Notes under the pieces: generated by a model
The model's input: the letters and a program-made list of their open reading frames with translations, nothing else
The model's database searches: none
What the model was told of the DNA's origin: nothing
Source: Maratus speciosus
Lineage: Eukaryota; Arthropoda; Arachnida; Araneae; Salticidae
Direction of reading: 5' to 3'
Length of the DNA stretch: 64,000 nucleotides
NCBI GenBank assembly: GCA_963932465.1
Contig: OZ010795.1
Span: forward strand, 19,403,197-19,467,196
Program-made: the position numbers and the translations under genes
Shown: positions 47,325 through 60,271 of the stretch, in pieces
How the letters are laid out: each line of letters starts with the position of its first letter
How positions within the stretch are numbered: the first letter of the stretch is position 1

Positions 47325-48508
47325 TAATTTCTAACTAACAAGTAATATAAAAATTTTGTTTTTAAAGTTAATTCCTACTTAGGTAATCCAAGAAAAATTT
47401 AATAGAATCCCTTAAGAGCCCTGATCAGTAAGAAAAGATTTCGCTTTTCTAGGAGACAGCAGCTTGATGTCAACCCCCCCAACTCCTGTCAAGCTGTCAA
47501 GTAAGCGGGTACTGTTTAATTACCGTGAAATCCACCCGGGTTAGTAGATAAATTTTATGACCCCAATGGTGATTTGGACAGTATAGGAAAAATATTTCTG
47601 AATTCTTTTTCAGTTTCTGAAAGAAGACATGGAATGATTTTTTTTCCTGACTAGTTTTATTTGATTATAATTTAAAAGTTTGCGCATTTACACTGACTCC
47701 AAAGAAAAGCATGAGAACTTACACAGCATTCAAAAAATTTTCTGTAGATATATGTAGATCTGCAAAATGAGTTATGGTAAAACCTATATTGATTTTCATT
47801 TTATATGATTTAATAAATATTTAATGCAAGTAATTATATCATGTATGAATGATTGCATTTTTTTTTTTTAATTTTTTACAATGATTTTCACTTACGATCG
47901 AAGACATTTATATCATAAAATATCAATTAATATAGGAGAGTCAAAACAACGACAGGATAAAGAAGGGAGATATTACTTGAGGAGGATGAAGAGCTGGCAG
48001 AGCTTGGCATCAGGGGAATGGCTGGATGTCTCCTCCTGGACAGAGGACCTGGTAAAAGATATTAATATGAGAAATGTAGAAAAACTTTATATGAACAATA
48101 CTATTAGTCGTCACATTCATATATAACTAACAAATCAAATGCGAAACTATCAATAATGTAACAACAAAACACTAATTAGTTCTAGGATAATAATTCCAAA
48201 CATATTATGCAATTCTATTGAATAAAAAAAATCTAATAAAGCAGAACTATATATTTGACTATTTAAATCCATTTTTAGTTTAAATTTTTTAAGACATAGA
48301 AACAAAATCTTAGAATATTAATTATTTTAACTTTTTAAAATTTTCTTTCAACCCAGTTATAAAATGTCTTTAAAAACATTACAAATTTGAAAACTAATTT
48401 AAAAAAAATCTTTTGATATTTCTAAAGCATTATCATTTATTATTTTTTTTAATCATTTTATTTACATCCTGTTACACCGCCACCCCCCCCCCCACCACCA
48501 CTCCTAAA

Positions 48509-48542
<34 letters not shown>

Positions 48543-48562
48543 AACTAATTAAACAAATACCC

Positions 48563-48600
<38 letters not shown>

Positions 48601-50696
48601 CAGATTCTGCTAGTAGGAGATTAAACTTTGATATATGCCGAATTATATTAAAAAAAAAAAAAAAAAAAAAAAATCCGAACTTGAGAAATAATTTTTCTTT
48701 AAACATTTTTGCTCCACGCAAAAAAATTTTCCCTTTTGTTAGATTATATAAAAAACACTTTTAAGTAATTTCTACACATCGCTGTCTTCAGCTTAATAAA
48801 AATATCGTAATCGCCGCACCCGTTGTAAACGCCGCATCCGTTGGAACGCTACTTTTGTCGACAGCGTCACATTGACCTAACTTTAATCAAAGTTTTCTGA
48901 GTAGTGTAGGATGCTTCGTTTTTAATATCTTAAGATGCCTGAAGTTTTATTTTAAATATTTAAGTCCGATTTTAAATATTTTTATGAAATTTTAAATTAA
49001 GGAAACTCAATTGGTATTTAAAAAAAAAATCGTAAACGCCGTACATGGCGTAAACTCCGCACTTGGAAAAAAATTAACTTTTAAACTGGTAAACGCCGCG
49101 GCGTTTTTTCCATAAAATACGGTAAATAAAAAGTAACTATTAGCCAGAAATTGCTACTTCTACCTTTGGAATTTAAAAGAAATTGGGCAATGTTGAGTAG
49201 CACAATTTATAATATTAATTTAAAGTAATTTCTTTCAACTTCTACAACTATTTTAAATTTATGAGAAAAGAAAATTTTAAATTCCAAAATATACACGAAA
49301 TTGAATTCTACATTATGCTACATCTTAAAAATGAAAGTATACATATATAAGTTATTTTAAATAAATAAAAGTCAAACGCTAGACACAGATCTTTTCTTTT
49401 TTTTCTTTTCTTTCTGTCTTTCAATTAAAACGTATAATTATTGCATGTCATAATTCGGAAATGACTATGAAGACAATTGAGGTATATGTAATATTTGTTG
49501 AAATTATTTAATCTCGACATGTCAAGTAGAATAAAAAGATGTAACATGAAAACTCATAGATGGTCACACTCCCTATTTTTTTTTTAAATACCTATTTCAA
49601 ATTATATATTTTTTTTCTTTCTTCTATCTTTAGAAGGAAAAAGCCTTGCATTCGTGAAAAAAAAAATCGACTCCCGGGTTTCGACGGATTTATAAGTTTT
49701 ACACCTAATTAATACACAGTAATAAACTAGTGTATATTATTGGCAAACTAAAAACCTCTTTATACGTATTTTCAAAGTAATATTAATAATAATTCTAATA
49801 CCATACAATTGGGTTAAACCTATATGATGAAATTTTAAGCATTTTCTTTTATAAGCAAAGATTTTATTAAAAAAATATTCGAATATGCTTTTCTCGTGTG
49901 CTACTTTTTTTTTAATGGTTGTTATCCTGGCACTTTTATAAAATTTTGTTGACTAAAACCAGTCGATAAACAAGCTTTATTTTATTTATTTTTTTAGGTA
50001 GATTTCGTATGAAATACTACCTATTGGACACTAGCCTATGTTGAAATTTCGGAAAACTTTTTGCAGATCTACAGCGATCATGACCCCTAGAACCCAAAAC
50101 CAGCCCCCAGTAATATATATATATATATATATATATACACTATCTAGCCATTAATGACCGGCAACTTTTAATTTTAGACATTTTGCCGAATATTTGGAAA
50201 TATACTTGACAGATTCTGCTGGAATTTCAGGATTTAAAAAAAAACAGGTATGACCTCATATTTAGCAATGTCGATTTGTTAAGTGGGGTAATTAGGGGAC
50301 CAACAAAAAATCGAAGAAAAAAATAATACTTGGGATCACCCTGTAAAATAAAATGCACGAAATTATCTATCGCTGCCGAATATAAATAAACAGACATTGT
50401 GCAATATATGTATTCTTTTGTGTAAGAATAGCACGTATATTAATAGAGATTTAGCGATTTATTTAAAAAAAATTTTAAAATTCTTGGATGTTTTTTGTTT
50501 ATAACATGTAGGGTTTTCAACCAAATTTAACTCCGGTTTCAGAAAAATTGACAAACTATAGTAGAAACAATATAGTGCAAATGGAATATAAATATATTAA
50601 ATATTTTAGAAAATGTGAGCAGTTGTATGAAATTATTTTTATCTGCGCATGCGCGAACTATAACAAGGATCATTTTACATAATTTAATAGTCAACA
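47325..50696. repeat. Tandem array unit 2 (3,372 bp)
   Basis: Near-identical to unit 1. Differences are mainly homopolymer length (long A and T runs at 48511-48600 and 48651-48673) and rare substitutions. The exon-derived block is at about 47975-48078. Confidence 0.9.
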
Positions 50697-51898
50697 TAAT
50701 TTCTAACTAACAAGTAATATAAAAATTTTGTTTTTAAAGTTAATTCCTACTTAGGTAATCCAAGAAAAATTTAATAGAATCCCTTAAGAGCCCTGATCAG
50801 TAAGAAAAGATTTCGCTTTTCTACGAGACAGCAGCTTGATGTCAACCCCCCCCAACTCCTGTCAAGCTGTCAAGTAGGCGGGTACTGTTTAATTACCGTG
50901 AAATCCACCCGGGTTAGTAGATAAATTTTATGACCCCAATGGTGATTTGGACAGTATAGGAAAAATATTTCTGAATTCTTTTTCAGTTTCTGAAAGAAGA
51001 CATGGAATGATTTTTTTTCCTGACTAGTTTTATTTGATTATAATTTAAAAGTTTGCGCATTTACACTGACTCCAAAGAAAAGCATGAGAACTTACACAGC
51101 ATTCAAAAAATTTTCTGTAGATATATGTAGATTTGCAAAATGAGTTATGGTAAAACCTATATTGATTTTCATTTTATATGATTTAATAAATATTTAATGC
51201 AAGTAATTATATCATGTATGAATGATTGCATTTTTTTTTTATTTAATTTTTTACAATGATTTTCACTTACGATCGAAGACATTTATATCATAAAATATCA
51301 ATTAATATAGGAGAGTCAAAACAACGACAGGATAAAGAAGGGAGATATTACTTGAGGAGGATGAAGAGCTGGCAGAGCTTGGCATCAGGGGAATGGCTGG
51401 ATGTCTCCTCCTGGACAGAGGACCTGGTAAAAGATATTAATATGAGAAATGTAGAAAAACTTTATATGAACAATACTATTAGTCGTCACATTCATATATA
51501 ACTAACAAATCAAATGCGAAACTATCAATAATGTAACAACAAAACACTAATTAGTTCTAGGATAATAATTCCAAACATATTATGCAATTCTATTGAATAA
51601 AAAAAATCTAATAAAGCAGAACTATATATTTGACTATTTAAATCCATTTTTAGTTTAAATTTTTTAAGACATAGAAACAAAATCTTAGAATATTAATTAT
51701 TTTAACTTTTTAAAATTTTCTTTCAACCCAGTTATAAAATGCCTTTAAAAACATTACAAATTTGAAAACTAATTAAAAAAAATCTTTTGATATTTCTAAA
51801 GCATTAGCATTTATTATTTTTTTAATCATTTTATTTACATCCTGTAACACCCCCCCACCCCCCCACCCCACCCCACCCCCCCCCCACCCACTCCTAAA

Positions 51899-51931
<33 letters not shown>

Positions 51932-52018
51932 AAAACTAATTAAACAAAAACCCGTTTTTTTTTTTTTTTTTTTTTCAGATTCTGCTAGTAGGAGATTAAA
52001 CTTTGATATATGCCAAAT

Positions 52019-52050
<32 letters not shown>

Positions 52051-54190
52051 TCCGAACTTGAGAAATAATTTTTCTTTAAACATTTTTGCTCCACGCAAAA
52101 AAATTTTCCCTTTTGTTAGATTATATAAAAAACACTTTTAAGTAATTTCTACACATCGCTGTCTTCAGCTTTTAAATGTTATTATATATATTTGGCTTAT
52201 CAATGGAAATATTCGACGAGTAGATGGCTACTACCATATTTTATGGAAGAAACGCCGCACCCGTCGTAAACGCCGCACTCCTCAAATTGGCCTGAATAAA
52301 AATATCGTAATCGCCGCACCCGTTGTAAACGCCGCATCCGTTGGAACGCTATTTTTGTCGACAGCGTCACATTGACCTAACTTTAATCAAAGTTTTCTGA
52401 GTAGTGTAGGATGCTTCGTTTTTAATATCTTAAGATGCCTGAAGTTTTATTTTAAATATTTAAGTCCGATTTTAAATATTTTTATGAAATTTTAAATTAA
52501 GGAAACTCAATTGGTATTTAAAAAAAAAATCGTAAACGCCGTACATGGCGTAAACTCCGCACTTGGAAAAAAATTAACTTTTAAACTGGTAAACGCCGCG
52601 GCGTTTTTTCCATAAAATACGGTAAATAAAAAGTAACTATTAGCCAGAAATTGCTACTTCTACCTTTGGAATTTAAAAGAAATTGGGCAATGTTGAGTAG
52701 CACAATTTATAATATTAATTTAAAGTAATTTCTTTCAACTTCTACAACTATTTTAAATTTATGAGAAAAGAAAATTTTAAATTCCAAAATATACACGAAA
52801 TTGAATTCTACATTATGCTACATCTTAAAAATGAAAGTATACATATATAAGTTATTTTAAATAAATAAAAGTCAAACGCCAGACACAGATCTTTTCTTTT
52901 TTTTCTTTTCTTTCTGTCTTTCAATTAAAACGTATAATTATTGCATGTCATAATTCGGAAATGACTATGAAGACAATTCAGGTAAATGTAATATTTGTTG
53001 AAATTATTTAATCTCGACATGTCAGTAGAATAAAAAGATGTAACATGAAAACTCATAGATGGTCACACTCCCTATTTTTTTTTTAAATACCTATTTCAAA
53101 TTATATATTTTTTTTCTTTCTTCTATCTTTAGAAGAAAAAAGCCTTGCATTCGTGAAAAAAAAATCGACTCCCGGTTTTCGACGGATTTATAAGTTTTAC
53201 ACCTAATTAATACACAGTAATAAACTAGTGTATATTATTGGCAAACTAAAAACCTCTTTATACGTATTTTCAAAGTAATATTAATTATAATTCTAATACC
53301 ATACAATTGGGTTAAACCTTTATGATGAAATTTTAAGCATTTTCTTTTATAAGCAAAGATTTTATTAAAAAAATATTCGAATATGCTTTTCTCATGTGCT
53401 ACTTTTTTATAATGGTTGTTATCCTGGCACTTTTATAAAATTTTGTTGACTAAAACCAGTCGATAAACAAGTTTTATTTTATTTATTTTTTTAGGTAGAT
53501 TTCGTATGAAATACTACCTATTGGACACTAACCTATGTTGAAATTTCGGAAAACTTTTTGCAGATCTACAGTGATCATGACCCCTAGAACCCAAAAACAG
53601 CCCCCAGTAATATATATATATATATATATATACACTATCTAGCCATTAATGACCGGCAACTTTTAATTTTAGACATTTTGCCGAATATTTGGAAATATAC
53701 TTGACAGATTCTGCTGGAATTTCAGGATTTAAAAAAAAACAGGTATGACCTCATATTTAGCAATGTCGATTTGTTAAGTGGGGTAATTAGGGGACCAACA
53801 AAAAATCGAAGAAAAAAATAATACTTGGGATCACCCTGTAAAATAAAATGCACGAAATTATCTATCGCTGCCGAATATAAATAAACAGACATTGTGCAAT
53901 ATATGTATTCTTTTGTGTAAGAATAGCACGTATATTAATAGAGATATAGCGATTTATTTAAAAAAAATTTAAAAATTCTTGGATGTTTTTTGTTTATAAC
54001 ATGTAGGGTTTTCAACCAAATTTAACTCCGGTTTCAGAAAAATTGACAAACTATAGTAGAAACAATATAGTGCAAATGGAATATAAATATATTAAATATT
54101 TTAGAAAATGTGAGCAGTTGTATGAAATAATTTTTATCTGCGCATGCGCGAACTATAACAAGGATCATTTTACATAATTTAATAGTCAAC
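50697..54190. repeat. Tandem array unit 3 (about 3.49 kb), least deleted
   Basis: Matches units 1 and 2 but keeps about 125 bp near 52172-52297 that both others lack; this segment holds the left end of the MITE at 52235-52622. After AATAGTCAAC it continues into the second half of the foldback element, absent from units 1 and 2. Unit 3 therefore looks like the parental or oldest unit, and units 1-2 like later tandem copies sharing one deletion. Confidence 0.9.
52235..52622. mobile_element. 388-bp MITE with TA duplication (truncated copies in units 1 and 2)
   Basis: Ends CCATATTTTATGGAAGAAAC and, inverted, CCGTATTTTATGGAAAAAAC, each followed by GCCGC, with TA at 52233-52234 and 52623-52624. 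Inside, GCCGCACCCGTYGTAAACGC is repeated. Units 1 and 2 have lost the left end but keep the right (45752, about 49121). Confidence 0.75.
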
Positions 54191-54948
54191 TCTATGGAGC
54201 AACTTAATAAAAAAATCTAGTCAAATATCGTAAAAATTCAGAAAGATATCGGCGTTAGAGTGAGCAAATTTTTAGCTGTTCTCTAAAAGCAGCTGAATGA
54301 TAAGGGATTTTACACAAATTCTCATTTTTTATTAACTGACTTTCAGAAAAAATTTAGTATTTAGTGACTATCACCGAGTAGATTTGGAAAAAATGCTTCG
54401 ATTTTGATACTTCTTTTGATCATGGTATAGGATCGTTCTGGAGGTTATCCAAGAAGAACTAAAGCGTCAATAAAAAAAGAAAAAAAATTAAATTAAAAAT
54501 AACAATCTGTGGAAAATCTCTTATCATTCAGCTGCTTTTAGAAAACAACTAAAAATTTGCTCACTCTAACACCGATATCTTTCTGAATTTTTACGATATT
54601 TGACTAGATTTTTTTAATGAGTTGCTCCATAGAGTTGACTATTATATTATGTAAAATTATCCTTGTTATCGATCGCGCATGCGCAGATAAAAATTATTCC
54701 ATACAACAACTCATATTTCCTAAAATATTTAATATATTTATATTCCAATTGCACTATATTGTTTCTACTATAGTTTGTCGATTTTTCTGAAACCGGAGTT
54801 AAATTTGGTTGAAAATCCTGGACGTTATAAACAAAAAACATGCAAGAATTTTTTAATTTTATTAAATAAATCGCTATCTCTCTATTAATAAACGTGCTAT
54901 TCTTACACAAAAGAATACACATATTGCATTATTTCTGTTTATTTTATA
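53868..54948. mobile_element. Foldback element of about 1.1 kb at the end of the array
   Basis: The left arm (53868 to about 54310) and right arm (about 54510 to 54948) are inverted copies: AATATAAATAAACAGACATT, CTGCGCATGCGCG, GTCAACTCTATGGAGCAAC, GATATCGGYGTTAGAGTGAG, CAGCTGAATGATAAGRGATT. A central stretch of about 200 bp is unpaired. Arms differ by several substitutions per 100 bases, so the element is older than the tandem copying. Confidence 0.75.
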
Positions 54949-54955
54949 AAGTGCT

Positions 54956-55050
54956 TCCCTGATTAGTTTTGGTGTTTTATTGGTTGTGCAAAGGGGAACG
55001 GGGATCTAATTCCCCCCGCCCTTAATTTAGGTAACTTGGTTTTTCATGTA
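54956..55050 (-). repeat. Diverged inverted fragment of the 38825-39070 repeat
   Basis: Minus-strand reading gives TTCTACATGAAAAACCAAGT, a CCTAAATTAAGGG block and CTAATCAGGGAAGC, the order seen in the tandem units at 38825-39070. Confidence 0.5.
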
Positions 55051-55593
55051 GAATTACAGTCCTCCTCACTTAATCGGGTCACGGATAATCGAATACCCCG
55101 CTTATTCGAATTGAATCCTCCGGAACCGAATTTATTCCTATTGGTTCTATGTTATTTCCCCCCCACTTAGACCAAATACATTTTACGAAAGTCCCGCTTA
55201 ATCGAATAACAACTGTGTGACCGATGTTTGAAAATAGGCGCGGAAAGTACGTTTCAGCTGAAATTTCCTTCCACCTTTTGGCATTTTCGGTTCCTTTACG
55301 CTAAAAACAAATTTTCAGTTCTTCCTGCAATGATTTCGGCCGGCAGGTGTATAACAACAGGTCAAATGATTTCCCCACCCTGATCCAGCACCGTGCGAAA
55401 GGGGGGGCGAAGGGGGCGGTCGCCCCGGGCGCGGAAATTTAGGGGCGCCAAATTTGTACTACCAATTTCAGTTTTTTTTAATTGTCGTCGATCATTTTCA
55501 TTGGAATTTTTTTTTCACTCTTCGATATTTTATATTTTTGTAAAACTAAATGTATATATTTACATATCGGGAATATTTTTCCCAATGGAAGTA

Positions 55594-56382
55594 CAGTAGA
55601 CTCCCTTAAATACGCGAACGCCTGAAATCCGCGTATTTTTCAGATGCAAACAATGAAATTTACAGTTAAGTTGCAGGAACAAAATTCAAGATGGCACAGA
55701 AATCAGTGACTACCGCAACGGTTTTTTTTTTTACTAAATTTTTTGTTAATCATTCTCTTTTGGTTAATACAGCCGATTTATTACTAGATAAATTTACATT
55801 ACTTTTGATTTTGATATAAATTAGCATATCTATATCAAAAATTCCAGGATTCGAAATAGAAAAATCCACGAACCGGAACGCTATTTTAAAATTATTGCTT
55901 GCGGAATTTTTTTTTTTAAATTATAGACAAATTTATTTCTAAACTTACAAAGCAGTATAAGAAAAGCATTCAAGACTCTACATAACGATGAAAAAAGTTA
56001 CAGAGAGCGCAATAAGCTATATATACTGATAATAGCATAATCACGTATCGATCTTACGATCGCTTTACCACTAGATAGCAGCATAGGACTTTTGAAATCG
56101 AATTGAATCGATTTCATCGGTAATAATTTAATATTTTTCTAAATTTTTATTTTACATAATTATTTTAATAATTACTTACGTTTAAACTAATAAATTATTT
56201 TAATATTTTACTTATTTTAATGTTTCACTTTATTGTAAGCATTCATTATAATTTCCCTTGCTTAACTACTAATCTGATTAATGTTTCAAAAATGTAAGCA
56301 AATTAATGACCAGAAATCCGCAAAATTCTAAAATCCGCACAACCTCTGGTCCGAGGCTGTGCGGATTTGAGGGAGTCTACTG
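55594..56382. mobile_element. Tigger-like MITE nested in the hAT
   Basis: Ends CAGTAGACTCCCTTAAATAC and, inverted, CAGTAGACTCCCTCAAATCC, with TA at 55592-55593 and 56383-56384. The next inner blocks (CGCGAAC, AATCCGC) are partly conserved. 789 bp, with no transposase reading recognised. Confidence 0.75.
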
Positions 56383-56639
56383 TATGTACATTTTTCATTT
56401 CAAAATTATTGCGCTGTTCACATTTACTTTTCATTGAGCTCTTTAGATCTGATGATTTTATAATATGCTTTTGTGATATTTTATTACAGTGTTTCTTAAA
56501 CTTTTGCACTCTGCGGGCCCTTTACCTCGTATACGAAAGTTTCTGCCACCTGCCACCCTCAGTGAATATGAATTGATAACCTATTCTGATTCCACTATGG
56601 GATCATTCTTATAGTCATTCGGTCATTACTTTGCTGTTA

Positions 56640-59600
56640 AAAAAAGGTCCAGCACAGGATGAAAATGCTGATTACATGAAATCTGCGATTGCATAAGGAC
56701 TACGATTTTCCAAACTAACGTTCAAGAAAATTATACCTAGTCCTAGTGGAGTAATTATTAACGGTGATTGCGGCTTATTGGATAACTTAATTAAGGGAAT
56801 CACTATATTTTGTTTTCTCTTTTTACTATTCACCAATTATCATGATCGCCCTCCAAAGTTAGCCAATCCAGATTGTGGATTTTTCATGTGGAAGAAATTA
56901 AATCCTAAAATTCCTGAGCACAAAAAGGTTCTAGAACACAGGAATGCATGCATTCGCTAAAAGGAACTTGAGAGGCGTTTAAAATTAAATCATATAATCG
57001 ACAGCAAATTTGAAAAGAGCTAAAGTGAAAATTATTGAAAGTGAAAAAGACAAATGGCAAAATATATTCAGGATGAAATTATAAACTTTCTTGCCAATGA
57101 AGTAAGAAAAACGATTGTAGAAGAAATTAATAGAGCAAGGTATTTTTCAATTTCGTTCGATCGCACTCCATATACTGAGTGTACTAAAATGGACTGACTG
57201 TTTTTAAAATTCAATAACCTGTAAATGGTGACAGCTATTTAAAAAAAAAAAAAATTACGAGAAGGTAATGTAAAATGTCAGTATTTTTTTACCTCGATTC
57301 CCGACTTTACTTCCAAATAGCAACTACAGATGGCGCTGCAAGCAGGGATGATTACCTCGGGAACTCAGCTTACGCTTTAGATTGATAGTGCAATGCCGAG
57401 GGGCAGACGAAATCCACTAGCTGCTCGCGTTACAAATGACTTTTTCAATTCTTATACTGCAGTTTTACAATTTCACATTACAACATAAATATCGATGATT
57501 TGTTGAAGTATTAAACAGGTTTATAGTCAATTCAGGTTACAGCAGTATACTTTATTAAATTATATTCGTGTAAATCAATCAAGTTTATACTGAATTGACA
57601 ATTATGCCAGCAATGTATAATCACACAAGCACTATAAATTTAGCGCACATCTAGCGCCATAGGTGCTCAATCAAGGCCAAAACCGAAATCGCCCAACACT
57701 GATGTGAAAAGAGGAGGCTAAATATAGGGAGTGGGTCTCATTCTCCAATACAATCTTATTTTTAGGGGCCTATTCTATATATTTAACCTTCTTCCTTCAT
57801 ATGATGTTAGGGGATTTCAGTTGAGACCGCCATTGAGTGCTTATTGCTTGCCATCTATCTCTGCTATTTGGAACTAAAACCGAGAACCGCAGTAAAAATA
57901 CTTCTAATATCTTACATAACTCTCCTGCAAGAATTTCTTTTAATAATTGTAACCATTTGCAAGTTACTGAATTTTAAACACAGTCCAGTTTAGGAATCCA
58001 GTACAACCCACAAAGAACAAATGACGCAAATTATACGATACCGAAAATAGAAAATTTTCATTCGTGGAAAGGTTTCTTGACTTCATCAAGTCAAAAAAAA
58101 GAAAAAAAATAGCACAAGAAATTTAAAATAAGCTAATGCCTGACAATCTCGACATTCACAGCTGCACGAGAGGTTCTGTTCTCAAAGACAGTAGACGGGA
58201 GGTGCTGAGTTCGACACAATCGCGCACGTCAGCCTAATCGTTCGAAATTGTCCGTAGTTTTCTTCGAACCTTGCGTAAATACGGGTTAGGTTCCCTTAGA
58301 AAGACCTTACAGAGGACACTCCCATCCCACTCCAGCCTACTATATCCAACTTGTAGATAATCGGCCGTCATAAACAATACCAATATCAACCCTTCAAAGC
58401 TCAATGTTGTGATATGGTGCAAATATGTCTTCCCAATATAATGTTGTGTAAGCTCGAATCGTCGAAGTAAATAAATTCGTCTATTTTTTACCATGTTCTG
58501 CACATTCTCTAAACTTTGAGTTCGTGCTGCTGGTGTATGTCCAAAAATGTCCGGAACTGCATAAAATGTGTTTGTTTTTTCTTCTCTTCTACCGAAAGAT
58601 GGAATATACTTATGTCCCACTTATCAGTTTACTTAAAGAAACATTGCGATACTCTATGGTCATGAAAAAATAAAGCTATATCTGCAGTTTACAAACAATT
58701 GCCACAGATTTTTAAAGCTCTGGAAGATATTATAGAAATGAAGTAAAATTAGTAAACTTACTCAGGAGCAAAAAGCTTAATAAAGCAAATAAGGAAATTC
58801 CCCTTAATTTACGGCCTACTAGTTTGACACAGCATTTTAAATGAAATGGAAAAAGTTAATATTATTCTCACGAAAGAAAAAAGAAGAAAAAAAAACTGTC
58901 AATGTTTTGATCGCCAGCAAACTGATTGAAACACTAAAAAACACATTTCAGACAATAAGAGAGGAAATTTTTGAACAAAAAAGCGAAGATTTGGTTATGT
59001 CTGTAAATGTTAGAGTCCTTATTTGAGCAAAAGAGAAAACGTAACATTCACAGAACAATTTGACTACGAAGCTTCTGATGAAAGTGGAAATTTATATGAA
59101 TGTGATGGATTACGTGTTACGTAGAGACACTATAACCGTGCAACTGAACTGGAGGTTTGAGAAACTAAGATATGTAAAATAAGAATTTGAGTTTCTGGCT
59201 GGTGCGAATCTAAAATCAGTTATCGAAAATGTGTTAATATTGCCTGGACCTTGCCCTGTATTGCTGACTTGAATGGACGTGAATTGTTAAGCGAGGTTTT
59301 AAATGCGAAAACCTTATTTCTACCATTATATAAGAACTTTTATAAAATGGATCATTTAAAAATCCTTTAGTTGCTCCATAATTTTAACTTTGTGTAAACA
59401 AGGAATTACAAAAACATGGAGACAGAGTACATAATTTATAAGTATTCCAGTAACAATAAAGTAGTAAAAAACTACTTAAGATCTACTATGAGTCGAGAGA
59501 TTAAGCAACCTGAATTTACTTTCTATAAAATTCAGTGTGTCACAATCTTTACACATAAAATAATAAACGATTTGTTACCCTAAATGCAAGAAAAATAAAG
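56640..59600 (+). pseudogene. Dead hAT transposase (DUF4371/HATC type, ZMYM1-like)
   Basis: Plus-strand pieces in changing frames follow the order of this transposase group. At about 56840-56960: NPDCGFFMWKKLNPKIPEHK and HKKVLEHRNACIR (zinc-finger region). At 57050-57180: AKYIQDEIINFLANEVRKT and EEINRARYFSISFD (start of the RNase H-like domain). At about 58050-58160: a WKGFL and LMPDNLDIHSCTRG block. At 58560-58690: FFSSTERWNIL and KKHCDTLWS, then AVYKQLPQIFKALEDI. At 58900-59110: LIASKLIETLKNTFQTIREE and QFDYEASDESGN. At 59270-59350: LFLPLYKNFYKMDHLK, and at 59470-59500 KNYLRSTMSRE, the HATC dimerisation region. Many stops and frameshifts and a MITE at 57188-57997 interrupt it. The 128-codon minus-strand open frame at 58234-58620 is a shadow of this reading. 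Confidence 0.75.
57188..57997. mobile_element. Inverted-repeat element nested in the hAT transposase
   Basis: Left arm TGGACTGACTGTTTTTAAAA, AATAACCTGTAAATGGT, TTACTTCCAAATAGC, AGATGGCG; right arm gives the same inverted (ending CACAGTCCAGTTTAG). The arms run for roughly 150 bp with mismatches and flank a unique centre of about 450 bp without a gene. The duplication could not be fixed. Confidence 0.55.
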
Positions 59601-59637
59601 TGGAAGTAAATGTATTTGCCTGATATTATATTTTATA

Positions 59638-59904
59638 TTAACCTTGTCACAGAATGTCACATAACTAGTGTGAAATGGTTTGTGAGACCGCTCCATCGAA
59701 GGATAAATAAAAAGCATGATTAACTCATAGGATGGTGTTTTTGTACAGGACTGTTATAATTAAAATGCACCTATTCTCTGTTGATAGTACTAAAGTTCCA
59801 AACGGTACAAGATTTCGGTAGTGTTTGTAGTTAAACCAATTTAAACTATAAAAATTGAAAAAAAGCCGCGGTCTGAGAGACCGGTAACATCAGTTAAAGA
59901 TTAA
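59638..59904 (-). mobile_element. piggyBac-type MITE, left of two abutting inverted copies
   Basis: TTAA at 59638-59641 and at 59901-59904. The end next to the neighbour reads, on the minus strand, TTAATCTTTAACTGATGTTA; the far end has lost about 10 bp of the terminal repeat. Just inside, the small palindrome GCGGTCTGAGAGACC is at one end and GGTTTGTGAGACCGC at the other. Confidence 0.65.
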
Positions 59905-60207
59905 CCTTTAACTGATGTTACCGGTCTCTCAGACCGCGGGTTTTTTTCAATTTTTATAGTTTAATTTGCAATTTTCAGTTTAACTACAAACACTACCAAA
60001 ATTTTGTTCCGTTATGAACTTTAGTACTATCACCAGACACTTTTGAATAGGTGAATTTAAATTATAACAGTCCTGTACAAAAAGTTTAGTACAAAACCAC
60101 CATCCTATCATTTAATCGTGCCTTTTATTCATCTTTCAATGGAGCGGTCTCACAGACCGCTTCACACTAGCTATGTGACAATTTCTGTGACATCAGTTAA
60201 AGGTTAA
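59901..60207 (+). mobile_element. piggyBac-type MITE, right of two abutting inverted copies
   Basis: Starts TTAACCTTTAACTGATGTTA and ends, inverted, TTAACCTTTAACTGATGTCA, with TTAA at 59901-59904 and 60204-60207. Subterminal GGTCTCTCAGACCGCGG and GCGGTCTCACAGACCGC palindromes flank the interior. The left TTAA is shared with the neighbouring copy, so one copy inserted into the target duplication of the other. Confidence 0.7.
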
Positions 60208-60271
60208 TTAAAACATTGCTTCAGTTATCTTTCTTAATTAATGTACTGAAATTATAATTTATTTTTATCTA

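Noticed and set aside
48413..48613. 66-codon open frame with poly-Lys and poly-Phe
   Set aside because: It is a translation of A and T homopolymer runs.
58234..58620. 128-codon minus-strand open frame
   Set aside because: It lies antisense to hAT transposase pieces that read in the expected order on the plus strand, and shows no domain of its own.
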